Shown: positions 25,541 to 34,724 of the stretch, in pieces | Numbering within the stretch: position 1 is the stretch's first letter | Layout: each line of letters starts with the position of its first letter | Notes under the pieces: generated by a model | What the model saw: only the letters and a program-made list of their open reading frames with translations | The model's database searches: none | What the model was told of the DNA's origin: nothing | Assembly (NCBI GenBank): GCA_029250885.1 | Contig: JAQXEK010000021.1 | Span: 1-64,000, forward strand | Direction of reading: 5' to 3' | DNA from: Planctomycetota bacterium | GTDB lineage: Bacteria > Planctomycetota > UBA1135 > GCA-002686595 | Length of the DNA: 64,000 nt | Position numbers and translations under genes: made by a program

Positions 25541-26245
25541 TTAGTCGATGATCTCGCAGGGAGCTTCAAGCTTATCTTCGACCTCGGCCTGAATCTCTTT
25601 AAGGCGCGTGGCAGTGATACCCTTCGTTTTAGGTAGGAAGCCCTTTGCGGGAGAGCGAATCTCAACCTTGGCGGGTTTGATGTCAGCGAGCATCTTGACC
25701 CAGTTGCGGACCTCGGAGACGCTGGAGTTCTCGACGTCGCCGCGAATAAAGCGGGCGCGGATGACCAGGTTGCCCAGGTCTAGCTTGGAAAGGATGGTCA
25801 ATACGTCATTGAGCACACTGCCCTTCTCGCCCGTCATGGCGGCGAAGGTCTTCTGGGTTCCGGCCTCTAGGCGCAGGGTCACCTGGTGGTAGAACTGAAG
25901 GGCGACCGAGACACCGGGCGAATTGACGTAGCGCGGGAAACCGATCAGGTGCAGGCGCGCCTTGGGAAACCACTTCTTGGCAATAGCCTTGAGGTTCTCG
26001 GAGATGGCTCGGAAGTCATCGTGACGCAGGGGGCAGTACTCTCCGTTGACGACGAAGGTCTTGATCTTGGCGCCGTCCTTGGAGTACTCCTTGAGGGCCA
26101 TAGCAATGGTGGTCACAACGACGGCCTGGGACAAGAAGACTCCCTCTCGGAAGGAATTTTGGCAGGGGTCAATTTGAACGGTCAGGCCGAGCCCAGGGGA
26201 CTGGGCTGGCTTGGACACGATACTTTCGCGGGTGCTTGTAGACAT
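25541..26245 (-). CDS. Radical-SAM-like protein lacking the cluster cysteines
   Basis: 234 residues from the ATG at 26245. Several blocks match wyosine/YfkA-type radical SAM TIM barrels: FVVNGEYCPLRHDDF (64-78) aligns with 'fsGnGEPtLhpdf', LRLEAGTQKTFAAM (124-137) with 'vklDAgteetf..i', and FIRGDVENSSVSEVRNW (166-182) with 'f.rG.vdNs..eev..w'. In the expected cluster loop, PCQNSFREG (27-35), only C28 remains; the other two positions are F32 and G35. It should therefore not bind the usual [4Fe-4S] cluster. No Shine-Dalgarno site is seen, and the frame stays open to 26647, so an N-terminal membrane extension cannot be excluded. Confidence 0.7.
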   Translation of the reverse strand: MSTSTRESIVSKPAQSPGLGLTVQIDPCQNSFREGVFLSQAVVVTTIAMALKEYSKDGAKIKTFVVNGEYCPLRHDDFRAISENLKAIAKKWFPKARLHLIGFPRYVNSPGVSVALQFYHQVTLRLEAGTQKTFAAMTGEKGSVLNDVLTILSKLDLGNLVIRARFIRGDVENSSVSEVRNWVKMLADIKPAKVEIRSPAKGFLPKTKGITATRLKEIQAEVEDKLEAPCEIID

Positions 26246-26714
26246 GAACGGTTCGTACTTGCCAGCGGTTGTAGGCAGCCTATGGGACAGGCCTTGCTGG
26301 GGCGCTTGGACTCGGTGGTTGGGTCCAGAGAAGGACACAGTTGGCTCCGCGTGATCGAATACGGCACGAGCAGCCACTCGTATAGTAACGAATACCGCGT
26401 TTTTCCCCAACCCAGGACCGCGCCGGATCAACGCCTTCGTCTCTTTCCAGGCAAACAAGAGCAGGACAGCGACCCAGCCCGCACGAATGGGGTGCACGGA
26501 GGCCACGATCACCCACCGCAGCCAAGGCGGCTCCCCCGGCCAGACCCCACGCAGGGACAACCAGTGGGCCGCCAGCAAAGCTGCTCCATAGCCAAGGCCA
26601 AAGCCCACCACCGAACACGAGAACCACATGGTCCACTGACGCGCCAATCGGCGATCGGTGACAACGAATCTTGGCTCTCAGCCGGGAAACCTTCGATCCC
26701 AGGCCCCAGAAGGC
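26246..26714. other. Region upstream of the radical-SAM-like gene, possible membrane-peptide extension
   Basis: The minus-strand frame of the downstream gene is open up to 26647. From there it would encode two hydrophobic segments (near residues 7-30 and 43-68) followed by about 60 residues that look noncoding. It could be an N-terminal extension, a separate small membrane protein or chance. Nothing else is supported. Confidence 0.25.
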
Positions 26715-27377
26715 CTACAGGTCGCGCCAGCCAGCCATGCCGTCGATGACGTTGACCACGTCGGTAAATCCCTGGAGCCTCATCCAGCTGGCCAGTTGGC
26801 TCGAGCGCCAGCCGCCCTCGCAGATGATGAGGTAGCGCGCGTCCTTGTCCAGTCCCTCGACGGCCGCTGGGCCGGCATCCTGGTCGACAAGTACGGCGGA
26901 ATCGATGACGCCGGTTTCAAATTCAGGTGGTGTGCGGATATCGATCAGGTACGAGGATCCGCCCGCCGCTATGAGTTGGTGCAGGTCCTCGGCCATCATA
27001 AGCTCGAGGGTCTCGCCTTCGCTCTCGGGCTTGGGCGCGAACAGGGTCACGTCCTGGTAGCCTAGCTCTTGGAGGATCGCGGCGCCCTGTTCGGCCTTGG
27101 ATTGGGACGAGGCGCGCAGGGCTAGGGGGCGCTTAACATCGGGCACGTAGCCCAGGGTCCGGTCCTCGAGCTGATCCCAGGTTAGCTGGATATTAAGGGC
27201 CCCTGGGGCATGACCTGCCGCGTAGTCGGTCGGTTCGCGGATGTCGATCACCAAGCGCTCGGGGCCACCCGCAGGGGCGACCTCAATGGGGATCTTGGGG
27301 GTGCAGCAGGCTAACAGGGAGGTGAGTCCAACGGTTACCACGCAGAATCCAAGGCGCAAGGTGCGAACAATTCTCAT
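26715..27377 (-). CDS. Tandem rhodanese-domain lipoprotein
   Basis: 220 residues. The lipoprotein signal is VGLTSLLACC, with modification at one of the cysteines near residue 24-25. Two rhodanese-like domains follow (about 38-110 and 125-220). The first has LALRASSQSKA where the 'CxxGxRS' active loop should be and lacks cysteine. The second has IICEGGWRSS, an intact active-site loop. Rhodaneses transfer sulfane sulfur; a periplasmic lipid-anchored form with one silent and one active domain could handle thiosulfate or protein persulfides. It lies 5 bases after the methyltransferase gene. Confidence 0.85.
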   Translation of the reverse strand: MRIVRTLRLGFCVVTVGLTSLLACCTPKIPIEVAPAGGPERLVIDIREPTDYAAGHAPGALNIQLTWDQLEDRTLGYVPDVKRPLALRASSQSKAEQGAAILQELGYQDVTLFAPKPESEGETLELMMAEDLHQLIAAGGSSYLIDIRTPPEFETGVIDSAVLVDQDAGPAAVEGLDKDARYLIICEGGWRSSQLASWMRLQGFTDVVNVIDGMAGWRDL

Positions 27378-27382
27378 TTAGG

Positions 27383-28075
27383 TTAGCTAGACTTCTCGCC
27401 GTGGATCCACAGGCTGCCCGCTTCGTGGAAGCGCACGCGGGAGGCCCAGTCAGGGTAGACCTTCGAGGGCGTGAAGTCCGCTTCCTCGCCGGGGCCACGG
27501 GAGTCGATCACGCGGGTCGTGGTGACGTTCTCGAAGCCGGCGCTTTCAAACTTGGCGATCCAGTCGGCCTCGGACATCCAGGTCATGGGCGCGTCTATGG
27601 TGTCGCTCCAGCCGCCGGTAGATTCGTTGTCCGCATAGAAGTCAATCACGATGTCGGCGCGGCCGCCGGGCTTGAGTACGCGCAGCACTTCGCTAAGGGA
27701 CTTGTCGATGTCCGGCGCGTAGTAAAGGGCTTCCATCGAGAAGACGTGGGTAAAGTGGCCGTCCTTAAAGTCGAGGTCTTCGAACGCCATGACCTCGTAG
27801 CGAGCGCGGATGGTAAAGCTGTGGAGCGACTCGGCCTTGGCGATCATCTCTTTGGAGATGTCCACGCCAACGGCACCGGCGCCAGCGGCTACCTTGGCGA
27901 GGGCGCGGGTCGCCCAGCCAATGCCGCAACCCAGGTCCAAGGTCTGGTCGCCGGGACCAATGCCCAGCTGCGGAATGATCTGACCAACCACGTCCCCGTG
28001 GCCCTTTTCCATGCCCTCGCCGCGTCCAGTAGTGGCCCAGGCGTCGAAGGTGTTGGCGATGCGTTCGTGACTCAT
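27383..28075 (-). CDS. Class I SAM-dependent methyltransferase
   Basis: 230 residues from the ATG at 28075. Motif I is TLDLGCGIGWATRALA, followed by GVDISKEMI (motif II, acidic residue binding the SAM ribose). Motif IV is around FTHVFSMEALYYAPD, then KPGGRADIVIDFY. It resembles UbiE/Methyltransf_11 proteins; the substrate cannot be named. It precedes the rhodanese lipoprotein in the same direction. Confidence 0.88.
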   Translation of the reverse strand: MSHERIANTFDAWATTGRGEGMEKGHGDVVGQIIPQLGIGPGDQTLDLGCGIGWATRALAKVAAGAGAVGVDISKEMIAKAESLHSFTIRARYEVMAFEDLDFKDGHFTHVFSMEALYYAPDIDKSLSEVLRVLKPGGRADIVIDFYADNESTGGWSDTIDAPMTWMSEADWIAKFESAGFENVTTTRVIDSRGPGEEADFTPSKVYPDWASRVRFHEAGSLWIHGEKSS

Positions 28076-28147
28076 GTCGTTGTCGTTCTTATCTAGAGGA
28101 TGTCGGAATAGACAGCACACAGAGGCGCTATCTTGATTTTTGGATGG

Positions 28148-29320
28148 CTACTCGATCTCGCTGATCAGCTCGCCCAATGGCTCGAGCACGTCTTCCCAGC
28201 GGTACTTTTTCTCAACGAAGCTGCGGGCACGCTTGCCAAGCTCGAGGGCCTCGTCGCGGTCCCGCAGCAGGCGAACGACCTCGGCCACTTGGGCAGCCTT
28301 CGTGTCCGCTACCATGTAGTCGCGACCGTGGTCTCCGTCCACGCCTTGGGTCGCGTGGGTCGTGCCCACAACGGGCAGCCCCATGGCCATGGCCTCGAGT
28401 ACCTTGTTCTGAATGCCGCGTGCGATCCGAAGGGGCGCGATCGCCACGGCAGCACGTGCGAGCCAGTCCCTGGTCTCGTCCACAAAGCCAGTGACCTCGA
28501 CACCAGGCAGCTTGCCCAGGGCCTTGACGCCGTCGGTGGGTGCAGAGCCCACGATCGAGAAGTGCGCATTCGGAATATGGCGCTGGACCTCGGGCAGGAT
28601 CTCCCGGGCGAACCACTCACAGCCGTCGATATTAGGGAAGTAGTCCATGACCCCAGTGAAGACCAGGTGCCCGGGCTCGGGCGTGTTCTCATTCGGGTTG
28701 AAGAGCTCCAGGTCTACGCCGTTGCGCAGCACGACGCTCTTCGCTCCAGGAACCGCATCGTTGAAGATACGCTGCTCGAGGGGCGTGACCAGCACGTTCA
28801 TGTCAACCTCGGCGCAGAGCTGCTTCTCAAAGCGCCTTAGGGTGCGGGCCTCGCGGCCGTAGATCCACTTCATTGGCGGCTTCGTGAAGCCCTCATACTG
28901 GGCCCATTTGTCCGAGTCCAGCTCGACGATGTACTGGATGCGCTTCTTGTCCTTATGGGGCAGGATGAACGCGCCCATGCTCGACGAATACGCGATCGCA
29001 AGGTCAATGTTCGGCATCAACCGGTCCACGACGGCCTGGAGCTTCTTGCTGCCGTAGACGCCCAGGGTCAGGGGCTTGTTTGTCAGCAACATGGGAAGCG
29101 AGCGCAGCTTCTGGGCCTTCATGTCTAGGTCGACGGTCTCGATCGCAATGCCCATGGCGCGCAGGTCGTCCGCTGCCTTGTGGTCACTGGCATCATGGGC
29201 AAAGGCTACGCATTGCACGTCGTGATTGCGTCGCAGGTAGTCCACATTGCGCCAGGTGGTGATTTTGTCTCCACGATTGGGCGGATAGGGGACGCGCTGG
29301 GATAGATAGAGGATCCTCAC
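28148..29320 (-). CDS. Glycosyltransferase, PEP-CTERM/EpsH1-associated sugar transferase type
   Basis: 390 residues from a GTG at 29320 giving VRILYLSQRVPYPPNRGDK. That opening, with RGDK, is typical of the TIGR03087-type sugar transferases found beside exosortase/EPS loci. The C-terminal GT-B half has VFTGVMDYFPNIDG, APLRIARGIQNKVLEAMAMG and PVVGT, the nucleotide-sugar-binding region. It probably transfers a sugar during exopolysaccharide synthesis at the inner membrane. No exosortase or other EPS genes lie nearby. A long upstream open frame is rejected as noncoding overlap. Confidence 0.85.
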   Translation of the reverse strand: MRILYLSQRVPYPPNRGDKITTWRNVDYLRRNHDVQCVAFAHDASDHKAADDLRAMGIAIETVDLDMKAQKLRSLPMLLTNKPLTLGVYGSKKLQAVVDRLMPNIDLAIAYSSSMGAFILPHKDKKRIQYIVELDSDKWAQYEGFTKPPMKWIYGREARTLRRFEKQLCAEVDMNVLVTPLEQRIFNDAVPGAKSVVLRNGVDLELFNPNENTPEPGHLVFTGVMDYFPNIDGCEWFAREILPEVQRHIPNAHFSIVGSAPTDGVKALGKLPGVEVTGFVDETRDWLARAAVAIAPLRIARGIQNKVLEAMAMGLPVVGTTHATQGVDGDHGRDYMVADTKAAQVAEVVRLLRDRDEALELGKRARSFVEKKYRWEDVLEPLGELISEIE

Positions 29321-29437
29321 GCCCGGGATTCTACTCTTGCGGGGCCCAAAAGGCTCGCTCCATGGTTTGGTTGCCCCTGTGAAATCAAATCTGCTTCTTT
29401 CCGAATAACATAGGGTACGCCGCAAACAGGCACTCCC

Positions 29438-30049
29438 ATGACCAACGAATTCAACGAAGACGAGTGGCGCGCAAGCGCCAAGGACAGCCCCTCCTTTCAC
29501 TTCGAAAAGGGCGAGACCAAGCGCAAGCCGGATTTCGAGCCGGATCCGGGTCCCGAGGAAGAGGCCGACGCCCGTGCCCGCGAGTGGCGCGCCGCCGAGC
29601 CGCCCCCGCGCCGCAAGCCGTATCGGGACGGGGGCCACGGGGCCGCGAACAACCGCAACCAGCCGCGCAATCCGTCCCATGCAGAGTCGGGCTCCTACGC
29701 CGCGCGCGCCCGGCCCGAGTCCTACACCTGGGCCATGCTTTCCCACGCAGCCGGGGCTGTTGCGATCCTGTTCAGTGGGGGAATCCTAGGTTGGGCCACG
29801 CCCCTTGCGATCTGGTTGCTCCACAAGGACGACGATGACTTTGCCTCGAGCCAAGCAAAAGAGGCCCTGAACTTCCAGATCACTATGATCATCTTTTCGC
29901 TCATTGCAGCCTTGCTCTGCTTAATCCTGATCGGCTTTCCGATGATCTTTGTCTTGGTCCTGGTCAATGTGATCTGGTCCATCCAAGGGGCAGTAGCCAC
30001 CTACAATGGCCGGCCCTACCAGTACCCCTGGAACATGCGGATCCTGTAG
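29438..30049 (+). CDS. DUF4870 membrane protein with long acidic/basic N-terminal tail
   Basis: 203 residues. The first 90 are highly charged and proline-rich (disordered). The C-terminal 110 match DUF4870: MLSHAAGAVAILFSGG, PLAIWLLHKDDDDF, ASSQAKEALNFQITM and a pair of long hydrophobic segments. The function of DUF4870 (Tic20-like) is unknown. The tail is longer than usual for the family. It is divergent from the glycosyltransferase and ends before a strong terminator. Confidence 0.88.
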   Translation: MTNEFNEDEWRASAKDSPSFHFEKGETKRKPDFEPDPGPEEEADARAREWRAAEPPPRRKPYRDGGHGAANNRNQPRNPSHAESGSYAARARPESYTWAMLSHAAGAVAILFSGGILGWATPLAIWLLHKDDDDFASSQAKEALNFQITMIIFSLIAALLCLILIGFPMIFVLVLVNVIWSIQGAVATYNGRPYQYPWNMRIL

Positions 30050-30082
30050 GTCGCCGATCTACTAGGGCGGAAGCCGCTAACG

Positions 30083-30135
30083 AAAAAAGCCGCGCGCTTG
30101 GAGGTCGAAACAACCTCCAGGCGCGCGGCCTTTTC
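30083..30135. terminator. Bidirectional intrinsic terminator
   Basis: A long stem, GCCGCGCGC-TTGGAGGT paired with ACCTCCA-GGCGCGCGGC, starts at 30089 and has a small loop. It is followed by CCTTTTCTT on the plus strand and TTTTTT on the minus strand. It serves both the DUF4870 gene and the convergent fadE. Confidence 0.88.
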
Positions 30136-30162
30136 TTAGGCCTGGACTCAGGACCTCGCGCC

Positions 30163-32607
30163 TTAGCGCTTGTTGTTCATAAACTCGTCCGGAGCGAAGG
30201 AGTCCACTTGCACAACTTCGTTGCGCTCTTCAGCAGCCCGGCGCAGCAGCTCGCGGTCGCCCGACGTGATCACACCAGCCTCTTCAGCGCGTTGGTGCAG
30301 GGTCGCCTTGGGTTTGCGCTCAAGCTTCTTCGCGCTGACGGCCTTGCGGATCTTACGCTGGACTGGACGCGCGGCGATCACGTCGCCAAGCACCTTCTCG
30401 AGGCGACCGAGCCCTTCTTCGTCCACGGGCGGAATGTAGACGCCCCTGCCAAGGTGTGTGCGCGCTTCGCCGTCGAAGAGGATGCCACGGGCCACATGGG
30501 CGCCGAGGCGGTCCGAGGGCGGCGTCATGCGCGGCCCAAACGGGAACACCATGACGCGCATCAGTGCCGCGGCGGGGCGGACGGGGAAGTTGCGGATTAC
30601 GCCCAAAAGCGCTTGTTCCGCCTCATACAAGGCAGTCTGGGCGGCCCAGCGCATGTAAGGAAGATCGCGCTCGGGGCTGCCGTCTTGACGAAAGCGGTGC
30701 ACAGCGGCAGAGCCCACGTACATCCAGGCCAGGACGTCGGCCAGGCGACCCGTCATCTTCTCCATGCGCTTGAGGCCCCCGCCCAGGACACCCATCGAGA
30801 TGTCCGAGACAATGGCGAAGGACGCCGACAGGCGCGTCAACTGCTTCATGTAGTAGCCCTCCGGACCGGCAGCGGGCACACCGGCCACATAGCCGCCGGT
30901 TGCGGACAGGACCACGGAGCGCGCGGCGTTCGTAAAGATAAAGCCGACGTGGCCGAAGAAGGCGCGGTCGAAGGCGCCAAGGTCCTTGGCCGCGACAGCG
31001 TCGATCTCCTTCTGAGCGAAGGGGTGGCAGCGAATCGCACCTTGGCCAAAGACGATCATCGATCGCGTCAGGATGTTGGCGCCTTCGACTGTGATGCTGA
31101 TCGGCGCGCCCGTGTAGCCGGCCGAGAGGATGTTGCGTGGACCGCGGGAGATGCCGGCGCCGCCGACCACATCCATGCCGTCGGTTATGAGGTCACGCAT
31201 GGCCTCGGTCATCCAGCGCTTGCAAATCGCCGTCAGCACGGCGGGCTTCTCGCCGGAGTCAATTGCGCCCACGGTCAGGTTCCGCATGGCGTCGAGGTAG
31301 TAGCTGCGGCCTGCGATGCGAGCAAGAGGCTCTTCGATGCCCTCAAAGCGCCCGATGGACATGCCGAACTGCTGGCGAATACTCGCATAAGCGCCCGTGG
31401 TCCGTGTAGCGATCTGGGCACCTGCACAGGCTTGGCTTGGTAGCGAAACACCGCGACCCGCCGCCAGGCAGTCCATCAACATGCGCCAGCCCATGCCGGC
31501 GTTCTTCTGTCCGCCGATGATGAAGTCGATCGGCACAAAAACGTCGTGGCCCTGGGTCGGTCCGTTAAAGAAGGGCACGCCCAAGGGATCGTGACGTCGC
31601 TCGGCCACCACACCGGGCAGGTCCGTGGGGATTAGCGCGCAGGTGATACCGTAGTCGACCTGATTGCCAATCAAGCCGTCGGGATCGGTTAGCTTAAAGG
31701 CTAGGCCAAGCAGCGTCGCCACGCTGGCCAAGGTGATATAGCGCTTGTCCCAGTTTAGTCGAATGCCCAGCACCTCTTCGCCCTCCCATTGGCCCATGCA
31801 GATCACGCCACTGCTGGTCATGGACGCGGCGTCGCTGCCAGCGTTGGGCTCGGTGAGAGCGAAGGCGGGTAGCTCGCGGCCATCGGCCAGGCGCGGCAAC
31901 AGTCGCTCTTTCTGCTCTTCGGTTCCGTAGTGGCCGAGCAGCTCGGCGGGGCCTAGAGAGTTGGGCACCATGACCGTCACGGCCAGTACGGTCGAGCGCG
32001 TGGAGAGCTTTAGAATGACCGCCGAGTGGCCAGCCGCCGAGAAGCCTTTGCCGCCGTACTTCTTCGGGATGATCAGGCCGAAGAAGCCCTCGGCCTTGAG
32101 AAAGTTCCAGACCTCCGGGGGCAAGTCACCACGCTGAGTCACCTCCCACTCGGTCAGCATAGAGCAGACCTTTTCGACGGGACCGTCCACAAAGGCACGC
32201 TCTTCTTTCGTGAGCTCCTTTGGACGAAAGGCCAGCAGCTTCTTCCAGTCGGGATTACCGGAGAATAGGTCGCCGTCCCACCAGACGGTTCCCGCGTCGA
32301 GGGCAGTCTTCTCGGTGTCGCTCATGACCGGTAGAATCGGCGCGATAATCTTAAAGACCGTCGGCGTCACCAGGGTGCGGCGAATAGGTGTCGGCCCAAA
32401 CAGAGCCAGGGGCACGACCCACAGCAGTGCGATCCATATCCAGTTCGAGCCCAAGCCCGTGCACCAATGTTGGCCGACCTCCACAGGGCCTCCGAATAAA
32501 GCACAGAGCACTAGGAGCCAAGCCACCGCAGATGCGTAGAGGGGCAGGTTGCGGTAGAGCAGGGTGACAGCCGCCACAAGGGCGAGGACAAGCAGGAGGA
32601 GCGTCAT
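30163..32607 (-). CDS. fadE: Acyl-CoA dehydrogenase, FadE type
   Basis: 814 residues, the same length as E. coli FadE. Two N-terminal membrane segments (about 2-25 and 30-65) are followed by the acyl-CoA dehydrogenase core. FALTEPNAGSDAASM contacts the FAD/acyl chain, and VGGAGISRGPRN is characteristic of FadE. The C-terminal 280 residues form the DUF1974 region. It performs the first oxidative step of fatty-acid beta-oxidation at the membrane with electrons going to ETF. It stands alone rather than beside other fad genes. Confidence 0.95.
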   Translation of the reverse strand: MTLLLLVLALVAAVTLLYRNLPLYASAVAWLLVLCALFGGPVEVGQHWCTGLGSNWIWIALLWVVPLALFGPTPIRRTLVTPTVFKIIAPILPVMSDTEKTALDAGTVWWDGDLFSGNPDWKKLLAFRPKELTKEERAFVDGPVEKVCSMLTEWEVTQRGDLPPEVWNFLKAEGFFGLIIPKKYGGKGFSAAGHSAVILKLSTRSTVLAVTVMVPNSLGPAELLGHYGTEEQKERLLPRLADGRELPAFALTEPNAGSDAASMTSSGVICMGQWEGEEVLGIRLNWDKRYITLASVATLLGLAFKLTDPDGLIGNQVDYGITCALIPTDLPGVVAERRHDPLGVPFFNGPTQGHDVFVPIDFIIGGQKNAGMGWRMLMDCLAAGRGVSLPSQACAGAQIATRTTGAYASIRQQFGMSIGRFEGIEEPLARIAGRSYYLDAMRNLTVGAIDSGEKPAVLTAICKRWMTEAMRDLITDGMDVVGGAGISRGPRNILSAGYTGAPISITVEGANILTRSMIVFGQGAIRCHPFAQKEIDAVAAKDLGAFDRAFFGHVGFIFTNAARSVVLSATGGYVAGVPAAGPEGYYMKQLTRLSASFAIVSDISMGVLGGGLKRMEKMTGRLADVLAWMYVGSAAVHRFRQDGSPERDLPYMRWAAQTALYEAEQALLGVIRNFPVRPAAALMRVMVFPFGPRMTPPSDRLGAHVARGILFDGEARTHLGRGVYIPPVDEEGLGRLEKVLGDVIAARPVQRKIRKAVSAKKLERKPKATLHQRAEEAGVITSGDRELLRRAAEERNEVVQVDSFAPDEFMNNKR

Positions 32608-32769
32608 GACGTTCGGCAGTTGATTCGGTTCGAGGGGGGCCTGCCTTTACGGGGCTCCTCTCTCATTAATAGGTCCAGTCCAAGGATCGGCTTTTCTTAC
32701 GCATACCTTGGGGCCCAAGGCGAAGTTTCCCAAGGGCAAAGCGCCCGTCCCGACGGGACCTTGACGCTT

Positions 32770-34464
32770 TTATTCCTGGCGCCATGCGTGGCGGCGTCCG
32801 ATTTCTTCCGTGGCAAGGCGGATTTGGACGGAACGCTGCTCGTCGGACCAGTCCAACAGCTGCCCCATGCGCTCGGCGAGTGCGGGGATGAGTTGGGCGA
32901 CGAAGGCCTGGGGTCCCAGGCCCACATCGCTGCGCCGGAAGAGGTAGTCCACCATCCCCCGGGCGTCCTCGAACAGCACGGCCCAGTCGACTTCGCCCCA
33001 TAAAGTGCACTTGTCAATGGGCTCCAAGCCGCCCGGTCGCGAGGCGCAGAACGCCCGCACGTCGGCGCTGCCGGCGGCATAGCGTCCATCCCAGGCTACG
33101 GCCAGCGGATCCAGGGATTGGACCCGGCTGGACCCGGGGGTGAGCCGCGACCAGGCGGGTCGGGGGATGGTGCCGCCAAGGGCGCCGTCTAGGCGCAGCT
33201 CACGGGTAGGAGAGGCCTTGGCCGAATGGCCTATGCCCAGGGCGGTGGCGACCATATGTCCCAGCTTCTCGGCCGCGCTGCGATAGCCCGTGAGCTTGCC
33301 GCCGGCAATGGTGAACAGGTTGCCGTCGCGCTCGATGCGCTCCTCGCGGGAGCGCTCGGAGGGGCCCTTGCCCGGGGGCGCGGCCAGCAGTGGTCGCAGG
33401 CCAGCCCAGGTCGAGAGCACGTCGTCTGTGGTGAGCTTCGAGGCTGGCACCAGGGCAGCGGCGGAGTCCACGAGATACTGGACTTCGGCTGCGGTTGCGA
33501 CGGGGCGCATACGGGGCGCGCCGCCCTTCGGGTTCGCTGCCTCGTCGTCGATGTCGGTAGTGCCGACGATCGTGTGGTTGGGCCAGGGGATCAAGAACAT
33601 GACCCGCCCGTCCACAGCCGAGGTGAAGATCACCGCGCCATCCGTGGGCAGCTTGGCCCGGGGCACCACAATGTGGCTGCCTCGGGTTGGCGTGGTCCAG
33701 GGGGCCTCGCCAGCTTGACTTGGTGGGCCTGATTGGAATGTGCAGAGCGCGCGTAGAGCATCGGTGGATGGACCGCCGGCCAGCACGACAGCCTTGGGCT
33801 GAAGCTCGAACTTATCGCCGGTCTCCAGGTCGTGCAGGCGCGCAACGGGCCCGGTGACCTGGTCCACGATGGAGATCGCCTCGACGCGGGAGAGGCAGGT
33901 AGCGCCCGTGCGCTCGGCTGTCTGGCGAATGGCCAAGGTCAGGCGAGAGTCGTCCGTGGCCGCGTCGGTGTAGCTGCCACCACCCTTGAGTCGTGCCCGG
34001 TCGATGCCGGGAATGCGCTGCTCGAGGGCGGCCGCTGAGCGCCGGGTCGGTAGCCCGAGGGCGCGCGGCGTGGCGAGGGCCGTGTATAGCCACAGTCCCG
34101 CCATCAGCTTAGCCGCGCCCACGCGGTCGCCACGCATGACGGGGAAGTGAAATTCCTCCGGCCAGACAAAGCCCGCGGCGTTCTCAAGCAGCAGTGCGCG
34201 CTCCAGGCACGAATCGCGCACCAGTGAGAATTCGAAGTGCTCTAGGTAGCGTAGCCCACCGTGCACGAGTCTGGAAGATGAGCTAGAGGTTGCGCCGCCC
34301 CAGTCGCCCTTGTCAATCACCAGGGCTTTGAGCCCGCGGGCTGCCAGATCTAGTGCGATACCGACGCCGGTGATCCCGCCGCCGACTACGAGCACATCGA
34401 AGGCCGCCCCGGTCCGCAGCTTCTCGATGCGCTTGGCGCGCTCATGATTCACTTCACTCCCCAT
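32770..34464 (-). CDS. glpD: FAD-dependent glycerol-3-phosphate dehydrogenase
   Basis: 564 residues from the ATG at 34464; a GTG at 34503 is possible. The FAD-binding motif is VLVVGGGITGVGIALDLAARG, continuing to WGGATSSSSSRLVHGGLRYLEHFEF, the GlpD signature. TIVGTTDIDDE and IAGGKLTGYR are C-terminal family motifs. It oxidises sn-glycerol-3-phosphate to dihydroxyacetone phosphate, passing electrons to quinone at the inner membrane. The C-terminal domain (about 425-560) is of DAO_C type. No glycerol kinase or facilitator gene is adjacent. Confidence 0.93.
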   Translation of the reverse strand: MGSEVNHERAKRIEKLRTGAAFDVLVVGGGITGVGIALDLAARGLKALVIDKGDWGGATSSSSSRLVHGGLRYLEHFEFSLVRDSCLERALLLENAAGFVWPEEFHFPVMRGDRVGAAKLMAGLWLYTALATPRALGLPTRRSAAALEQRIPGIDRARLKGGGSYTDAATDDSRLTLAIRQTAERTGATCLSRVEAISIVDQVTGPVARLHDLETGDKFELQPKAVVLAGGPSTDALRALCTFQSGPPSQAGEAPWTTPTRGSHIVVPRAKLPTDGAVIFTSAVDGRVMFLIPWPNHTIVGTTDIDDEAANPKGGAPRMRPVATAAEVQYLVDSAAALVPASKLTTDDVLSTWAGLRPLLAAPPGKGPSERSREERIERDGNLFTIAGGKLTGYRSAAEKLGHMVATALGIGHSAKASPTRELRLDGALGGTIPRPAWSRLTPGSSRVQSLDPLAVAWDGRYAAGSADVRAFCASRPGGLEPIDKCTLWGEVDWAVLFEDARGMVDYLFRRSDVGLGPQAFVAQLIPALAERMGQLLDWSDEQRSVQIRLATEEIGRRHAWRQE

Positions 34465-34724
34465 GGGCGCATCGTCGCCATTCCCCGGGCCGTTGCAAAG
34501 CACGGTCAGGCAAAACGCGCCATCCCAACAGGCGAATCCTTGATTCAGCAGCCACGGGGGGCAGGGCTACTTGTCCGTCTGCTCCACTTCGCGCAAGAGC
34601 GATTTTTGGAAGTATAGGTCGTGGGGCGTATGAGGTGAGAGCCCACTATCCGCGCCTGCACTAGATTGGCAAGCTAGAACCTAGGCATCACGCACAGCAG
34701 GCGGCAAGTCTCGTTCAGTGTGGC

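Noticed and set aside
25886-26749. 287-codon plus-strand open frame
   Set aside because: It lies opposite the radical-SAM-like gene and its upstream region and shows no family features; it is a GC-rich shadow frame.
29321-29746. Upstream extension of the glycosyltransferase frame
   Set aside because: It runs antisense through the DUF4870 gene start and is rich in Gly/Arg/Ala typical of shadow frames. The family opening begins at the GTG at 29320.
32738-32775. Hairpin GTCCC/GGGAC near the 3' end of glpD as a terminator
   Set aside because: The inner stem is only five bases and the T-run lies on the wrong side for the minus-strand gene, so terminator function is not supported.
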